The translations under genes and the position numbers were made by a program. Below, in pieces: positions 1 through 8,284 of a stretch of DNA of 64,000 bases. Within the stretch, counting starts at the first letter, position 1. The number at the start of each line of letters is the position of its first letter. The notes beneath the pieces are model-generated. The model was not told where the DNA came from. It made no database searches and was given only the letters and a program-made list of their open reading frames with translations. The stretch is from a bacterium (Candidatus Blackallbacteria) CG13_big_fil_rev_8_21_14_2_50_49_14 (GTDB lineage Bacteria; Cyanobacteriota; Sericytochromatia; UBA7694): assembly GCA_002783405.1 (NCBI GenBank), contig PFGG01000080.1, forward strand, positions 1-64,000, read 5' to 3'.

Positions 1-72
1 GGCTTTGCGCAAACGCATCCGCTCTTGATTTGACAATTTCTCCCAATTTGGAATTTCCTGTAGTTCATTCAC
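1..72 (-). CDS. Possible 5' end of a minus-strand gene, cut by the window edge
   Basis: A minus-strand reading frame open from about position 85 to the left edge could start at the GTG at 72. It encodes a plausible soluble N-terminus beginning NELQEIPNWEKLSNQER. The best Shine-Dalgarno-like sequence (GAGGAG) is instead spaced for an ATG at 88, whose frame reads only seven codons (MTCKLCE) before a stop. Either the GTG is the true start with a weak ribosome site, or a frameshift separates a CxxC-containing start from the rest. Too little is visible to assign a family. Confidence 0.3.
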   Translation of the reverse strand, partial: MNELQEIPNWEKLSNQERMRLRKA

Positions 73-88
73 AAAGTTTGCATGTCAT

Positions 89-362
89 GCAGCTCTCCTC
101 GTCGCGTAGTGTCGCTTAGAGACCCCATATTTACCAGAATGACCCAATCGAACCTCAATCAAAGTTTACAGAAAAAGTTGCCTGGAAGCGAACAAAATCA
201 ACGCTTTGCCGGTACTTCCTTTAACTTCCAGATGCCAGCGCATGAGAAAGACTGTTGGTATCCATAAATCCAATTTGGAATTCTCTACCCCTGAATGTGG
301 ATACAATAAAGGCTTATTTTCTTTAATCAAAATCTTAAGAAGATGCTGTGCTTTTGTTTTTA
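89..362. other. Intergenic AT-rich stretch without a convincing gene
   Basis: This is the space between the left-edge minus-strand fragment and the promoter of the response regulator. A 61-codon plus-strand frame at 82-267 has no ribosome site and no recognisable domain, so I do not call it. I see no repeat, RNA gene or strong hairpin here. Confidence 0.5.
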
Positions 363-391
363 TTGAAAACTATGCTTTAATTTAAGATAAT
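363..391 (+). promoter_or_regulatory. Sigma-70-type promoter of the response-regulator gene
   Basis: TTGAAA at 363-368, a 17-bp spacer, and GATAAT at 386-391 match the sigma-70 pattern at five of six positions in each box. The start codon at 417 lies about 25 bp downstream, giving a short leader. Confidence 0.6.
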
Positions 392-416
392 GTCTGAATA
401 CTAGGATTGTACCTGG

Positions 417-1079
417 ATGTTTCCTCTCATCACAGTTGTATTGGTGGATGATGATTCGCCTACCTTGGATTACTTAGAAGCTTGGCTAACCTGTAGTTGT
501 TATTTGCCATATCAGTTTCATATCCATGGCAGGGCTACATCAGGGACTAAAGCAATGAAGCAAATTCATGCGTATCAACCGGATTTGGTTATTTTGGATC
601 TAAGCTTACCCGATATGAACGGCATGGCTGTAGCTCAGTTTTCTCAATCTCTGGAAAAACAGCCAAAAATACTTATTTTTAGCGGATATGACAATTGGTT
701 GGAATGGAAGGACACTGCGAATAAGCTGCTTTTAGGCTATGTTGTGAAGGGGAGCCCGCTGGAAGCTTTGGAAAATACGTTGGCAAAACTATTAAAAGGC
801 GAACTTTGTTGGGATCCGGCTGTGTATTATAATATGCATCAAAAATCCTTTCTACCCAGTGAACCATTTGTGTGGGTTTCGCCTTTAACGGAACGGGAGC
901 AAGATGTCTTTGCCTTGTTTTGTAGAGGATTTAAACAAGCTAAAATTGCTGATGAATTGAAAGTTAGTACCAATACTGTCAAAACGCATCTCAGAAAAAT
1001 CTGCAAAAAAGCTGGATGTAAAGAGCTAGAAAGCTTGAAAAAGAAAGCTTTCTATTCGGGTGTGATACATACCCTTTAA
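417..1079 (+). CDS. NarL/FixJ-family response regulator (REC plus LuxR-type HTH)
   Basis: This is a two-component transcription factor of 220 residues, the usual size for the NarL/FixJ family. The receiver domain occupies about residues 5-125. It has the acidic pocket DDD at 11-13, a phosphoacceptor Asp at 61 in LVILDLSLPD, a Ser near 90 and a Lys near 109. The LuxR-type helix-turn-helix occupies about residues 153-210 (LTEREQDVFALF, then VSTNTVKTHLRKI). No histidine kinase lies in the window, so the partner and signal are unknown; it looks like an orphan regulator. Regulation of the neighbouring AT-rich genes is possible but not shown. Confidence 0.92.
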   Translation: MFPLITVVLVDDDSPTLDYLEAWLTCSCYLPYQFHIHGRATSGTKAMKQIHAYQPDLVILDLSLPDMNGMAVAQFSQSLEKQPKILIFSGYDNWLEWKDTANKLLLGYVVKGSPLEALENTLAKLLKGELCWDPAVYYNMHQKSFLPSEPFVWVSPLTEREQDVFALFCRGFKQAKIADELKVSTNTVKTHLRKICKKAGCKELESLKKKAFYSGVIHTL

Positions 1080-1100
1080 TTAATAACAATTCATAAGGGG

Positions 1101-1117
1101 ATCACTCTTTGGGTGAT
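1101..1117. terminator. Weak hairpin after the response regulator
   Basis: ATCACTC at 1101-1107 pairs with GGGTGAT at 1111-1117 around a three-base loop (one G-T wobble). The sequence after it is A/T-rich but has no clean T run, so this is at best a weak terminator between two convergent genes. Confidence 0.35.
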
Positions 1118-1239
1118 AAATATTTAAAATTTTCTCTTGAAAGATAAACTTATTTGTCATAAAATGTCATCATTCTTTTTATAAAGAAAATAAAAAGTCA
1201 ATAATATGTATTGTTTGTTATTTTTTTTAAAAATGCTGT

Positions 1240-2154
1240 TTATACATGATCAAACCATTCTTGTAACTCATTAATTTTTGTGACCAATTGGCTATACAGA
1301 ATTTCTAATTCTTGAATAGCTATTTTTTGTTGCTCCAGAGCATTTATCTGATCAGCCAGGGCATCACACTGATCTAAGAATAACTCTAATTCGGCTTCTT
1401 GAGGTTGAACTGCTGCCAATTCGTGTTGTACACGGGCTATCAGCGTCATGAGCTGTTCAGTCAGATTTCTCATAATAAGGCATTGTTCAAGTAAACGGTT
1501 TATCTGCTTCAAACGCAATTCAACTGGCTTTAATTGTTTTCGGAGTTCTTCAGTGTCTATTTCGGCATCGATAACCTCTAGTTGATGAAGGATATAGGTG
1601 TATTTATTTTGCACAAGTTGTTGGCTTTGTTGCAAGGTTTGGATTTGCTCAGGGTCAGGAGTCGGACGTAGCAGAAGTTGCATGGTCATCGTAAATTGAA
1701 CCTCACGCTGTATCAGCTCCTCGGTATCATCATAGAGCTGGTCATAATCCAAGACTACTCCTTTTGTTGAATTCCAATCTACAGACACTTCAGGTGACTC
1801 TAAGCTGGATATTTTCTCTTTGCTGGTCAGTAATTGTTGAAGTTTGAGTACATATTCTGAACTGGGATCGAGTTCCCGAGCTGCTTGAAAATATCTCAAA
1901 GCAGGACCCAGTAAGTTCATTCCATAATACAAATTACTTAAAGCGATATAAGGTGCCAGATAGGCACGGGATAATTGAATCGCTGTTTTAAATTGGGCGA
2001 TGGCTTTTTTGATTAATTCACGGGAAGGCCTTTGGGTATATTGTTGGAGATAACTAAGGCCTGATGCATAGGCTGATTTACTCTTGTCGACTCGATTTTT
2101 ATCACGCTGTGACAGCGAATGATGGGCTTTACTTAGTTCTTTAAAATTGAACAT
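1240..2154 (-). CDS. TPR and coiled-coil protein of unknown function
   Basis: This is a 304-residue cytoplasmic protein with no signal peptide. About residues 40-110 form two TPR-like units (AIAQFKTAIQLSRAYLAPY and ALRYFQAARELDPSSEY). The rest, about 135-300, is rich in Leu, Gln and Glu with heptad-like spacing, which suggests a long coiled coil. The start is supported by GAGG eight bases upstream of the ATG. It converges on the response regulator and is divergent from the peptidase gene at 2397. A scaffold or chaperone role is possible, but no family is recognised. Confidence 0.7.
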   Translation of the reverse strand: MFNFKELSKAHHSLSQRDKNRVDKSKSAYASGLSYLQQYTQRPSRELIKKAIAQFKTAIQLSRAYLAPYIALSNLYYGMNLLGPALRYFQAARELDPSSEYVLKLQQLLTSKEKISSLESPEVSVDWNSTKGVVLDYDQLYDDTEELIQREVQFTMTMQLLLRPTPDPEQIQTLQQSQQLVQNKYTYILHQLEVIDAEIDTEELRKQLKPVELRLKQINRLLEQCLIMRNLTEQLMTLIARVQHELAAVQPQEAELELFLDQCDALADQINALEQQKIAIQELEILYSQLVTKINELQEWFDHV

Positions 2155-2396
2155 AATAGCACCCTCAAAACTTCTTTGATTATTATCATAGAGTATAGAT
2201 GGACAAGAGAAAAGAAAAATTTAGAACAAGGTTAAAATCTTTCTTTTAATCCCAGATAGTATTTCTTATAAATCTTTACAGATATTTTAAATCAGAATAA
2301 CTCTTGTTGGATATCACCCACTGGGTGATTTTCAAACTTCACTATTTGTGCTATATCTTTATCAAGATAGCCTTTTACCTGCTGAGGAAGAATATC

Positions 2397-3917
2397 ATGC
2401 AAACCAGCCCTGTCAATCGTTCTGGATTTATTGCTCCCCCAAATACACCCAGGCAGGGAGTTGTTTCTAAGCCCTTGAACCTTGAGGCTCTGGGTAAACA
2501 ATTAGAAGAAATAGCGAGTAATCCCGATGCTTTTCCACTCAAATCCTCTGTGTTATCCCAAGTGGGAGATGATAGCGAAGCAGAAAGCGGAGAGCATGGC
2601 AATCTCCCATCTATTCAGGGAATGCAAAAATTGATGGGAGATATGGTTTCTCAAGAAGAACCCCCTGTATTAGGAGAAGCAAGGCAAGCTATTAAAGGTA
2701 ATGTGCAAGAGGCATTGTTTCAATGTCTAAATCCATCTGAGCTGCAAGAGCGTTTAGGACAAATTGAAAAGAATCACATTCAGTTCATTGAAGAGAGATT
2801 TGGTGATTCACCTCTTAAAGGTTCTCTACTCGAAATTTTAGAAACAGAATTGGCCATTGGCCAAGTGTTTCTCAGCGAGAGAGTCGATCAATCACAACAA
2901 GATGTATCCTCCTCCTCTCAATTGGGTTCAATTAGCTCTTCGAGTAGCCAGCTAAATCCAGTTTTCGCTAAAGCGCTGAAAGCCATTCCTCAAATGCCAT
3001 TAGAGGAAAGACAGGCAATTCTCAAAAATCCTGAACAGTTGCAAATACTATTGAAGCAATTAGAATTGACGTCTCCTCCAGAAAGATTGGCAGCAACAGC
3101 TCTTTTAATGGAGGGGAGCTTTGAGTGGCGTGGGCCAGGTGCCAATGAATTTTTCACAACCCTACTCAACTATCAAGGTGCGCCCTCTCCAGATGCGACG
3201 ATTCAAAGCTTAACAGCACACAAAAATATGAATAGTTATTCTATGAATTGCTGGGAAAGTGTTTTGACATGTGGCATGTTGAATGGAGCACTTCGTCCCC
3301 AAACCGTGTCCAATCTTGGCTCATATGTAAATGCAGAAACATCTACTGTTATCCAAAAAGATCCCAAGGACATATGGAAAGATCTCGGCTTTTTTTCTCA
3401 AGCTTGCACAGCCGTTCAAGCCAGTGATTTTCAAGCAATTCCTCCTGGACATTTGGTCTTTTACGTACCACAAACACCTGTAACAATGGGAGAAGTTGGG
3501 GCTTTAAGGGCAAATAAAATTGCGCCTGAGCTTTATAAGCTACTCATGGAAAAAGGTTATCTTGAAGCGAGTGATCGACAAAAAACGGTTGTGGCTGCTA
3601 AATGCGCTGATTTAACGGGGCCAGACGATATTACCGATCTGGGGATAGTGTTATCGAAACCTAAAAAACAAGCATTATTCGACATGCTTAGAAATGCTAC
3701 TGAAGAAAAGCGGTACCATGATCAACTCATTGAACAACATGGCCCTAAAGGCCCTTATCCGGCACATGTGGCAATCTCTGTTGGCAATGGTAAATGTATG
3801 AGTCTCTGGGATCGACCTGCAAGGCCAGATCAAGGCCGTGCATCAACTGCACAGGTAATTGATATTGCAAAGATAAGTGCAGGAAATAATGTTTTTGCTG
3901 GGCCTTCGCCATTTTAG
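2397..3917 (+). CDS. NlpC/P60-like cysteine peptidase or amidase domain protein, no signal peptide
   Basis: The frame opens at 2304, but the ATG at 2397 follows GAGGAAG by six bases and removes an implausible hydrophobic leader, giving 506 residues. Residues 1-280 are polar and Ser/Pro-rich in parts (a serine run near 180-195) with no recognised domain. The C-terminal part looks like an NlpC/P60 (papain-like) fold. It has a candidate nucleophile Cys285 in MNCWESV, then GHLVFYVP, which resembles the family's GDLVFF strand, then a candidate His457 in PAHVAISVGNG. NlpC/P60 enzymes cleave peptidoglycan peptides or related amides. The lack of a Sec signal and the long disordered N-terminus would also fit a toxin or a substrate of a dedicated secretion system. 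The family assignment rests on motif order only. Confidence 0.6.
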   Translation: MQTSPVNRSGFIAPPNTPRQGVVSKPLNLEALGKQLEEIASNPDAFPLKSSVLSQVGDDSEAESGEHGNLPSIQGMQKLMGDMVSQEEPPVLGEARQAIKGNVQEALFQCLNPSELQERLGQIEKNHIQFIEERFGDSPLKGSLLEILETELAIGQVFLSERVDQSQQDVSSSSQLGSISSSSSQLNPVFAKALKAIPQMPLEERQAILKNPEQLQILLKQLELTSPPERLAATALLMEGSFEWRGPGANEFFTTLLNYQGAPSPDATIQSLTAHKNMNSYSMNCWESVLTCGMLNGALRPQTVSNLGSYVNAETSTVIQKDPKDIWKDLGFFSQACTAVQASDFQAIPPGHLVFYVPQTPVTMGEVGALRANKIAPELYKLLMEKGYLEASDRQKTVVAAKCADLTGPDDITDLGIVLSKPKKQALFDMLRNATEEKRYHDQLIEQHGPKGPYPAHVAISVGNGKCMSLWDRPARPDQGRASTAQVIDIAKISAGNNVFAGPSPF

Positions 3918-3954
3918 TCCTAAGCAGAAGTAATAATGAAAAAGTTGGAAATAG

Positions 3955-3977
3955 GATCCCCATTTTTAGTGGGGGTC
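3955..3977 (+). terminator. Hairpin after the NlpC/P60-like gene
   Basis: GATCCCC at 3955-3961 pairs with GGGGGTC at 3971-3977 (one G-T wobble, nine-base loop). It is followed by an A/T-rich stretch ending in GATTTT. It lies 38 bp after the stop codon and plausibly ends that transcript. Confidence 0.5.
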
Positions 3978-4044
3978 AAAATTTTGATTTTGTGCAGGGA
4001 TCAGCAAACCTGTAGTTTCGGAGATTTTGAAGTTCCAAAGAAGA

Positions 4045-4085
4045 GGGCGTACTCTGTAAAGTGACAAAACCTTTGGAGAACGCCC
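4045..4085 (+). promoter_or_regulatory. Inverted repeat that would bury the ribosome site of the next frame
   Basis: GGGCGTACTC (4045-4054) pairs with GAGAACGCCC (4076-4085) at nine of ten positions across a 21-base loop. The right arm includes most of the GGAG that precedes the ATG at 4087. If transcribed from upstream, the hairpin would hide the ribosome site, an arrangement known from insertion-sequence transposase genes. It could also be a decayed element end. Confidence 0.4.
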
Positions 4086-4086
4086 A

Positions 4087-4461
4087 ATGGAAATTATACC
4101 CGAATACGATTTTCTGAACCGTTATTCCTGGTTTTCTCAAGACCTAGCAGATATACTTCTGAATTGGCTTTTGACAAAAGTTCAACCTGACCAGCGAACC
4201 ATTCTGGTCATTGATGAGCTCTACCCTTTATGGGTACATCAAGTTAAACCCTATGGCCAGATGAAAACTGTTGAAATGGCATCCTTTGAAGGCTTGCTCA
4301 GAGGACATAGTTGAACTCCCAACTTGGCTTCAGCAGGTTTACAGATTGCTTTTCTTGCTTTTGTCCTGATCAAATATCTGGCTATTCAAAGGGCAGTTTA
4401 TTACGCTATAATCATGGGCTGCTTATTCTGGCCGGCGAAGAGGTATTTGGAAATAAAATGA
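4087..4461 (+). pseudogene. Degenerate transposase-like remnant with an in-frame stop
   Basis: The frame from ATG 4087 runs 75 codons to a TGA at 4312-4314. The same frame then stays open to 4461 with a hydrophobic stretch containing GLQIAFLAFVLIKYLAI. The first part (YSWFSQDLADIL, then ILVIDELYPLW and KPYG) loosely follows the pattern seen around the first catalytic Asp of some DDE transposases, where a strand is followed by DDT and a downstream Gly. Here the motif is altered and the protein is truncated. I read it as a decayed insertion-sequence gene. The alternative is two small unrelated genes, the second encoding a membrane peptide. Confidence 0.35.
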
Positions 4462-4479
4462 ATCTTCATCTAACTTCAG

Positions 4480-4839
4480 TTGGACAAATGGTTGTTTTTT
4501 TTGCTCCCTGTATTTATGCTTACTCAGGCCGCTTCCTTCAGTTTTTTAGATAAAGTCTATTTAAAGTCTGGCAGGGGAAAAGTGACGGCATTAAAAGCAA
4601 GCGCTTGTATTTGGTTATTCGCTTTTCCTTTGCAGATTGTTGTGAAATCTGTATTGCATTTGCCCTCTTTTTTAGGTTTGTTCATTCTTTGCCTGATAAT
4701 GTCTATTGTTTTTGATTATTTCTATGTTAAGGAGAGCAAGAAGAAAGCCTTATTTTTATTATTATCCTTTCTGTTTAATCTGTTGATTATATTTTTAGGT
4801 ATGGGTTTTAGTGCTATTCTTTTGCCCAGGTTTCTATAA
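4480..4839 (+). CDS. Small multi-spanning membrane protein
   Basis: This is a 119-residue, strongly hydrophobic protein starting at a TTG with no clear ribosome site. It has about four predicted membrane segments: FFLLPVFMLTQA, CIWLFAFPLQIVV, FLGLFILCLIMSIVF and LFLLLSFLFNLLIIFLGMG. A charged cytoplasmic-type loop (VKESKKKA) precedes the last segment. No family is recognised. It sits just after the transposase-like remnant in the most AT-rich part of the window, so it may be a relic of transferred DNA. Translation is uncertain because the start is weak. Confidence 0.45.
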   Translation: MDKWLFFLLPVFMLTQAASFSFLDKVYLKSGRGKVTALKASACIWLFAFPLQIVVKSVLHLPSFLGLFILCLIMSIVFDYFYVKESKKKALFLLLSFLFNLLIIFLGMGFSAILLPRFL

Positions 4840-4974
4840 TTGACTTTGATACAATACTTGGCCATAATAAACCAATGGTCATTGGGAATAAACTTTCTGA
4901 ATGGGGAGATAAAAACTGAATAGGATGCCACTGACTTCGGAGAAGGAAATTACAGATAAACTAAAGGTCAAACA

Positions 4975-6138
4975 ATGCAAAATAAATTGTTATTGATTTT
5001 AGGTGTGTTCTTCTTTTCCGGTTGTGGTCCAGGAGTACAACTTTGTCCTGCCAATGGTTGTGTGCCGATCTCTGTTTCTACTCGGCAGGATCCTTTGCCA
5101 ACAGATTTGGAATTGTTATCAGAAAAAGGAATCATTACCAAAAATCCTGTTTTCTGTGGACATTCTAAATTAGATACAAACATACCCGCGCCCTATGACC
5201 TTGTGGTTTCGAGTGGACTAGGAAAAATATTTTTTATTGGACGTCGTAAATTTGAGTTTAAGAACGGCTACACAATCGCTTTTCCTCAAGAGATTTATTA
5301 TATAAATCTGAATGAGAAAAATTCCACGCCAAAGAAATTAGAATATTCTCAAGACTTATCATGTTTGCTGGGAGATGATCTCGAAATTGATTCCGGGGAT
5401 CAATTATTAGTAACTGCTCCGTATCAAAAAAGTGTGTTTACTATTGATACAAAAATGAAAAAATCATCTAAATTATTTCAAAATCCAATGGATATAGAGA
5501 TTCCGATGCCTGATTTATACACACCGTCTAATATTCCATTTTCTGAAGACTCAAAGCGTTTGTATTCAAATAGAAAATTTAACCAATTAGGTATTGCTAA
5601 TTTGTTTTTTCACCCTAATCATGAGATATATTTTACGACCGCTTTGGGGGATCTTGAGAGTTTTTATTGGCACTTGAAATCATATGATTCTGAAAAGAAC
5701 GTCAAATTTAAAAAAATTAAAGATTTACTTTCAATTATTCTACGCTATTACAACAGTGATAAAATATTTAAAAATCAAGATATTAGCTCTTTTTCTCACC
5801 TTTTGATTGACGAAAATGATCAAATAATGACAACTATTCCAGAAGAAAATATTCTTATTAAAGTGAAAAATACGAATTTCACCGGCTCAAGTTTTGTTTC
5901 TTTTGAAGGTGTGCTCAAGTATTTTTATCAAGGAAGGGAGAACTATGCAGGATCTTCAATGGGCTATCAGGATGGAGAGAAAAGCCAAGCAAAATTCAAT
6001 TCTCCAAATGGAATAAGTATTGATTTACAAAAAAATATTTTTGTCGCTGATACTGGGAATTATGCAATCAGAAAAATTTCAAGTAATGGAATGGTCTCTA
6101 CTCTTTATAAAATACCTGAAGCACTGAGATCTAATTAA
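4975..6138 (+). CDS. NHL-repeat lipoprotein
   Basis: This is a 387-residue lipoprotein. The first 17 residues form a lipoprotein signal ([17 protein letters not shown]) with lipobox FSGC. AAAGG lies seven bases before the ATG. The C-terminal 60 residues carry a well-formed NHL-type beta-propeller unit ([14 protein letters not shown], then [18 protein letters not shown]). The middle is divergent but contains further strand-rich stretches, so a beta-propeller is likely. Such proteins usually act as binding scaffolds at the cell surface or in the periplasm. It is monocistronic and AT-rich, and no partner is evident. Confidence 0.75.
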   Translation: MQNKLLLILGVFFFSGCGPGVQLCPANGCVPISVSTRQDPLPTDLELLSEKGIITKNPVFCGHSKLDTNIPAPYDLVVSSGLGKIFFIGRRKFEFKNGYTIAFPQEIYYINLNEKNSTPKKLEYSQDLSCLLGDDLEIDSGDQLLVTAPYQKSVFTIDTKMKKSSKLFQNPMDIEIPMPDLYTPSNIPFSEDSKRLYSNRKFNQLGIANLFFHPNHEIYFTTALGDLESFYWHLKSYDSEKNVKFKKIKDLLSIILRYYNSDKIFKNQDISSFSHLLIDENDQIMTTIPEENILIKVKNTNFTGSSFVSFEGVLKYFYQGRENYAGSSMGYQDGEKSQAKFNSPNGISIDLQKNIFVADTGNYAIRKISSNGMVSTLYKIPEALRSN

Positions 6139-6306
6139 GTGTCTCAAATGCACAATAGGAATCTAATCGAAGAATATATGAAAGATCGATCCCATAATTG
6201 GCAAGACGGATATGGCCGAAACTGAGAGTGAACTCAAGTATCGCTTTCTTGTAAGGCAGGTTAACTTCTCTCACCGCTGAGAAATAAATAATCAGGAGAC
6301 AATCAA

Positions 6307-7053
6307 ATGAGCGAGTTTAGTCCGAATAACCCTGTTGTGAAACGATGCCTTCAAGGGTTGGGAATGGAAGAAAACGGCAGGCCTGATGAAGCCTGTAAAC
6401 TGTTTTTTCAGGCTTGGACTGAAGCAGAAAGCAGTTTTGAGAAATTTCTTTCAGCCCATTATCTTGCCCGATATCAAAAAACAGTGAGCGACAGATTAAA
6501 ATGGTTAGAAATTGTTTTGCAGTTTGCGTTGGAGATAGACAATGACTCTGTGAAAAGTGCATTCCCCAACCTGTATTCAAATCTTGCCGAATGCTATGAA
6601 CAATTAAACGACACCGACAATGCAAAAAAATACAATGAATTGGCCCTTTCTTTCAGATACAAACCTTCTGACAAGGGCCCTTTTTATCATGGAACGAAAG
6701 CAGATTTGCAGATAGGCGATTTATTGAAACCCGGCGGAAATTCGAATTACAATCCAGAGATTAAAATGAATCATATTTATTTTACAGCCCTAGCAAATGG
6801 GGCTGGCCTGGCTGCTGAATTGGCACAGGGAGATGGGCGCGAACGCGTTTATATTGTCGAACCCACTGGGGTATTTGAGAATGATCCGAATGTTACAGAT
6901 AAAAAATTCCCAGGCAACCCGACACGCTCATATCGCTCTCAATCCCCTTTGAAAATCATTGGCGAATATACAGATTGGGTGAGACAAACACCTGAGGAAA
7001 TACAAAAATGGCGAGAAAAATTGGCAACTAAAAAGGGGGAAATTATTAACTGA
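6307..7053 (+). CDS. arr: Rifamycin NAD(+) ADP-ribosyltransferase with N-terminal TPR-like extension
   Basis: Residues about 124-245 are a complete Arr domain, including FYHGTKADL (His128), MNHIYFTAL, GAGLAAELA, VYIVEPTG, FENDPNVTDKKFPGNPT and SYRS. Arr enzymes inactivate rifamycins by ADP-ribosylating a hydroxyl of the ansa chain using NAD+. Typical Arr proteins are about 140 residues. This one is 248 because residues 1-118 form a helical, TPR-like domain (DEACKLFFQAWTEA, LYSNLAECYEQLNDTDNAKKYNE). CAGGAG precedes the ATG by eight bases. It lies in AT-rich accessory DNA beside a GNAT gene, and a repeat copy overlaps its stop codon, which fits horizontal acquisition. Activity on rifampicin is inferred from the family. 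Confidence 0.93.
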   Translation: MSEFSPNNPVVKRCLQGLGMEENGRPDEACKLFFQAWTEAESSFEKFLSAHYLARYQKTVSDRLKWLEIVLQFALEIDNDSVKSAFPNLYSNLAECYEQLNDTDNAKKYNELALSFRYKPSDKGPFYHGTKADLQIGDLLKPGGNSNYNPEIKMNHIYFTALANGAGLAAELAQGDGRERVYIVEPTGVFENDPNVTDKKFPGNPTRSYRSQSPLKIIGEYTDWVRQTPEEIQKWREKLATKKGEIIN

Positions 7054-7099
7054 TTTCTGAAATTCACGATATTATAAACTGTAAATACTTATTTCAATC
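7043..7099 (+). repeat. Imperfect direct repeat, copy A
   Basis: 57 bp beginning TTATTAACTGATTT and ending ACTTATTTCAATC. It matches copy B (8097-8153) at 49 of 57 aligned positions without gaps. Copy A overlaps the last codons of arr. The two copies bracket the segment that carries the GNAT gene. Confidence 0.75.
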
Positions 7100-7203
7100 A
7101 CAAAATACTCCAATCAATCTGAATTTTTGTCTTATTCATGCCTGGATTTTATTTTTTGCATAGCAAGAATCTTCGGAACAACCCGTGGGGCAGGACTGAC
7201 ACC

Positions 7204-7521
7204 ATGGGTTCGAGAGTCGAGCAATACAAGCCAGCCATCAAGGCTGCTCTTAAAGTGGGTATCAAACAGTATATCTCTTCGTATGAGCCGGAACACTCCA
7301 TTGCGATTGTAACCAAGGAGCATGGCCTCACTGTGCACCTGCTCGGCAAAAGCGGACTTGCGTATACCTTTTGTCTTAATCTCGGGCGCAGTACACGAGG
7401 GAACTTTTCACATTCAAGTTCGTCAAAAAAATACTTTATTTTAGATAAATTTAGAATATATCCAGATCTGTTTTTTTATACAAAGATATCAAAGAAAAAG
7501 GTGAAGAATGAGTCTTATTGA
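7204..7521 (+). CDS. Hypothetical short protein, possibly a gene fragment
   Basis: A 105-codon frame from ATG 7204, preceded by AGGA about eight bases upstream. Its first 60 codons are clearly richer in G and C than the surrounding DNA and read as a plausible soluble protein (VEQYKPAIKAALKVGIKQYI). The last 40 codons are AT-rich and low-complexity (Ser and Lys runs). This looks like a truncated piece of a foreign gene running into local sequence. It overlaps the GNAT gene start by 14 bp in another frame. No family is recognised. Confidence 0.3.
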   Translation: MGSRVEQYKPAIKAALKVGIKQYISSYEPEHSIAIVTKEHGLTVHLLGKSGLAYTFCLNLGRSTRGNFSHSSSSKKYFILDKFRIYPDLFFYTKISKKKVKNESY

Positions 7522-7969
7522 GTATTTAAGATTTGACAAGATTGATCCCAATGAATTTGTTCCATTGCTAAATAAGAAAAGTACTCGGGAGCATTTGATT
7601 GCGCATGAAAAATTTGACACAGAGAGTGTAGCGCAGTGGATGAAAGCTAAAATAGAAGTCGATCAAATTGAGGGTTGCAGAGTTCGGGCCTTGAGCGTCA
7701 ATGGCGTTTTAGCTGGTTGGTGTGCCATACAATCGGTTGATACACAGTACGAGATTGCAATTGTGCTTGATGAGCATTACTGGGGGATCGGCAAAAAGGT
7801 CTTTGGTGAGCTAATGCAATGGGCTCAAGAGTTTGGTCATGACAAAATATATATCCACCTTTTGCATACCCGTCCAGAGTATAAGTTCTTGCGTAAAATG
7901 TCTACAAATGTTTATGAATCTATGATCTTGGGGAGTAAATTTACGACCTACGAGCTAAATCTTGGCTAA
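7508..7969 (+). CDS. GNAT-family N-acetyltransferase
   Basis: This 153-residue protein has the GNAT acetyl-CoA site (YWGIGKKVFGELMQWA, a variant of the Q/RxxGxG/A motif) at about residues 97-112. It is preceded by the usual strand (YEIAIVLDE) and followed by KIYIHLL. AAAGGTGA is well placed before the ATG. The acceptor cannot be predicted; family members acetylate antibiotics, ribosomal proteins and small metabolites. It lies between two copies of a 57-bp direct repeat and next to arr. This suggests that a small resistance-type or detoxification cassette was acquired as a unit. Confidence 0.8.
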   Translation: MSLIEYLRFDKIDPNEFVPLLNKKSTREHLIAHEKFDTESVAQWMKAKIEVDQIEGCRVRALSVNGVLAGWCAIQSVDTQYEIAIVLDEHYWGIGKKVFGELMQWAQEFGHDKIYIHLLHTRPEYKFLRKMSTNVYESMILGSKFTTYELNLG

Positions 7970-8096
7970 GTGGATGTTCTTGGCCTGACCATTAAGCAAT
8001 TAGAAAAACACGACAAAATGATTGGCTCTGGATACACTGCAGGATAGGATTCCCCAGAAGAAAGCGCCTGAAAAAATATGCTCATAAAAAAGTTAT

Positions 8097-8153
8097 TTAT
8101 TAACTGATTTATAAAATTTACGATATTATTAACCATTAGTACTTATTTCAATC
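8097..8153 (+). repeat. Imperfect direct repeat, copy B
   Basis: Second copy of the 57-bp repeat found at 7043-7099, 49 of 57 positions identical. It lies 128 bp after the GNAT stop codon and marks the right end of the bracketed segment. The rest of the gap 7970-8284 holds nothing else that I recognise. Confidence 0.75.
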
Positions 8154-8284
8154 GTAAAAATAATCAGGGTGATCTGAACTGAAGTTCCTTGTATTTGCTA
8201 AACGCATGATCTACAGCTCAAGAATCTTTGATGCAAGCAACAGAGTATACTAAACGGGGTATGATGAGTGAGAAGAGCACTGGA

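Noticed and set aside
82-267. Short plus-strand frame at the left edge
   Set aside because: No ribosome site, no domain, and a composition like the intergenic DNA around it.
4311-4553. Plus-strand frame of 80 codons overlapping the small membrane-protein gene
   Set aside because: It overlaps both the transposase-like remnant and the 4480 gene in another frame and lacks a ribosome site. The remnant's own frame explains the region better.
7043-8153. Integron cassette array with attC sites, suggested by arr and GNAT genes side by side
   Set aside because: The 57-bp repeats do not show the paired core sites and imperfect internal symmetry expected of attC, and no integrase gene is present.
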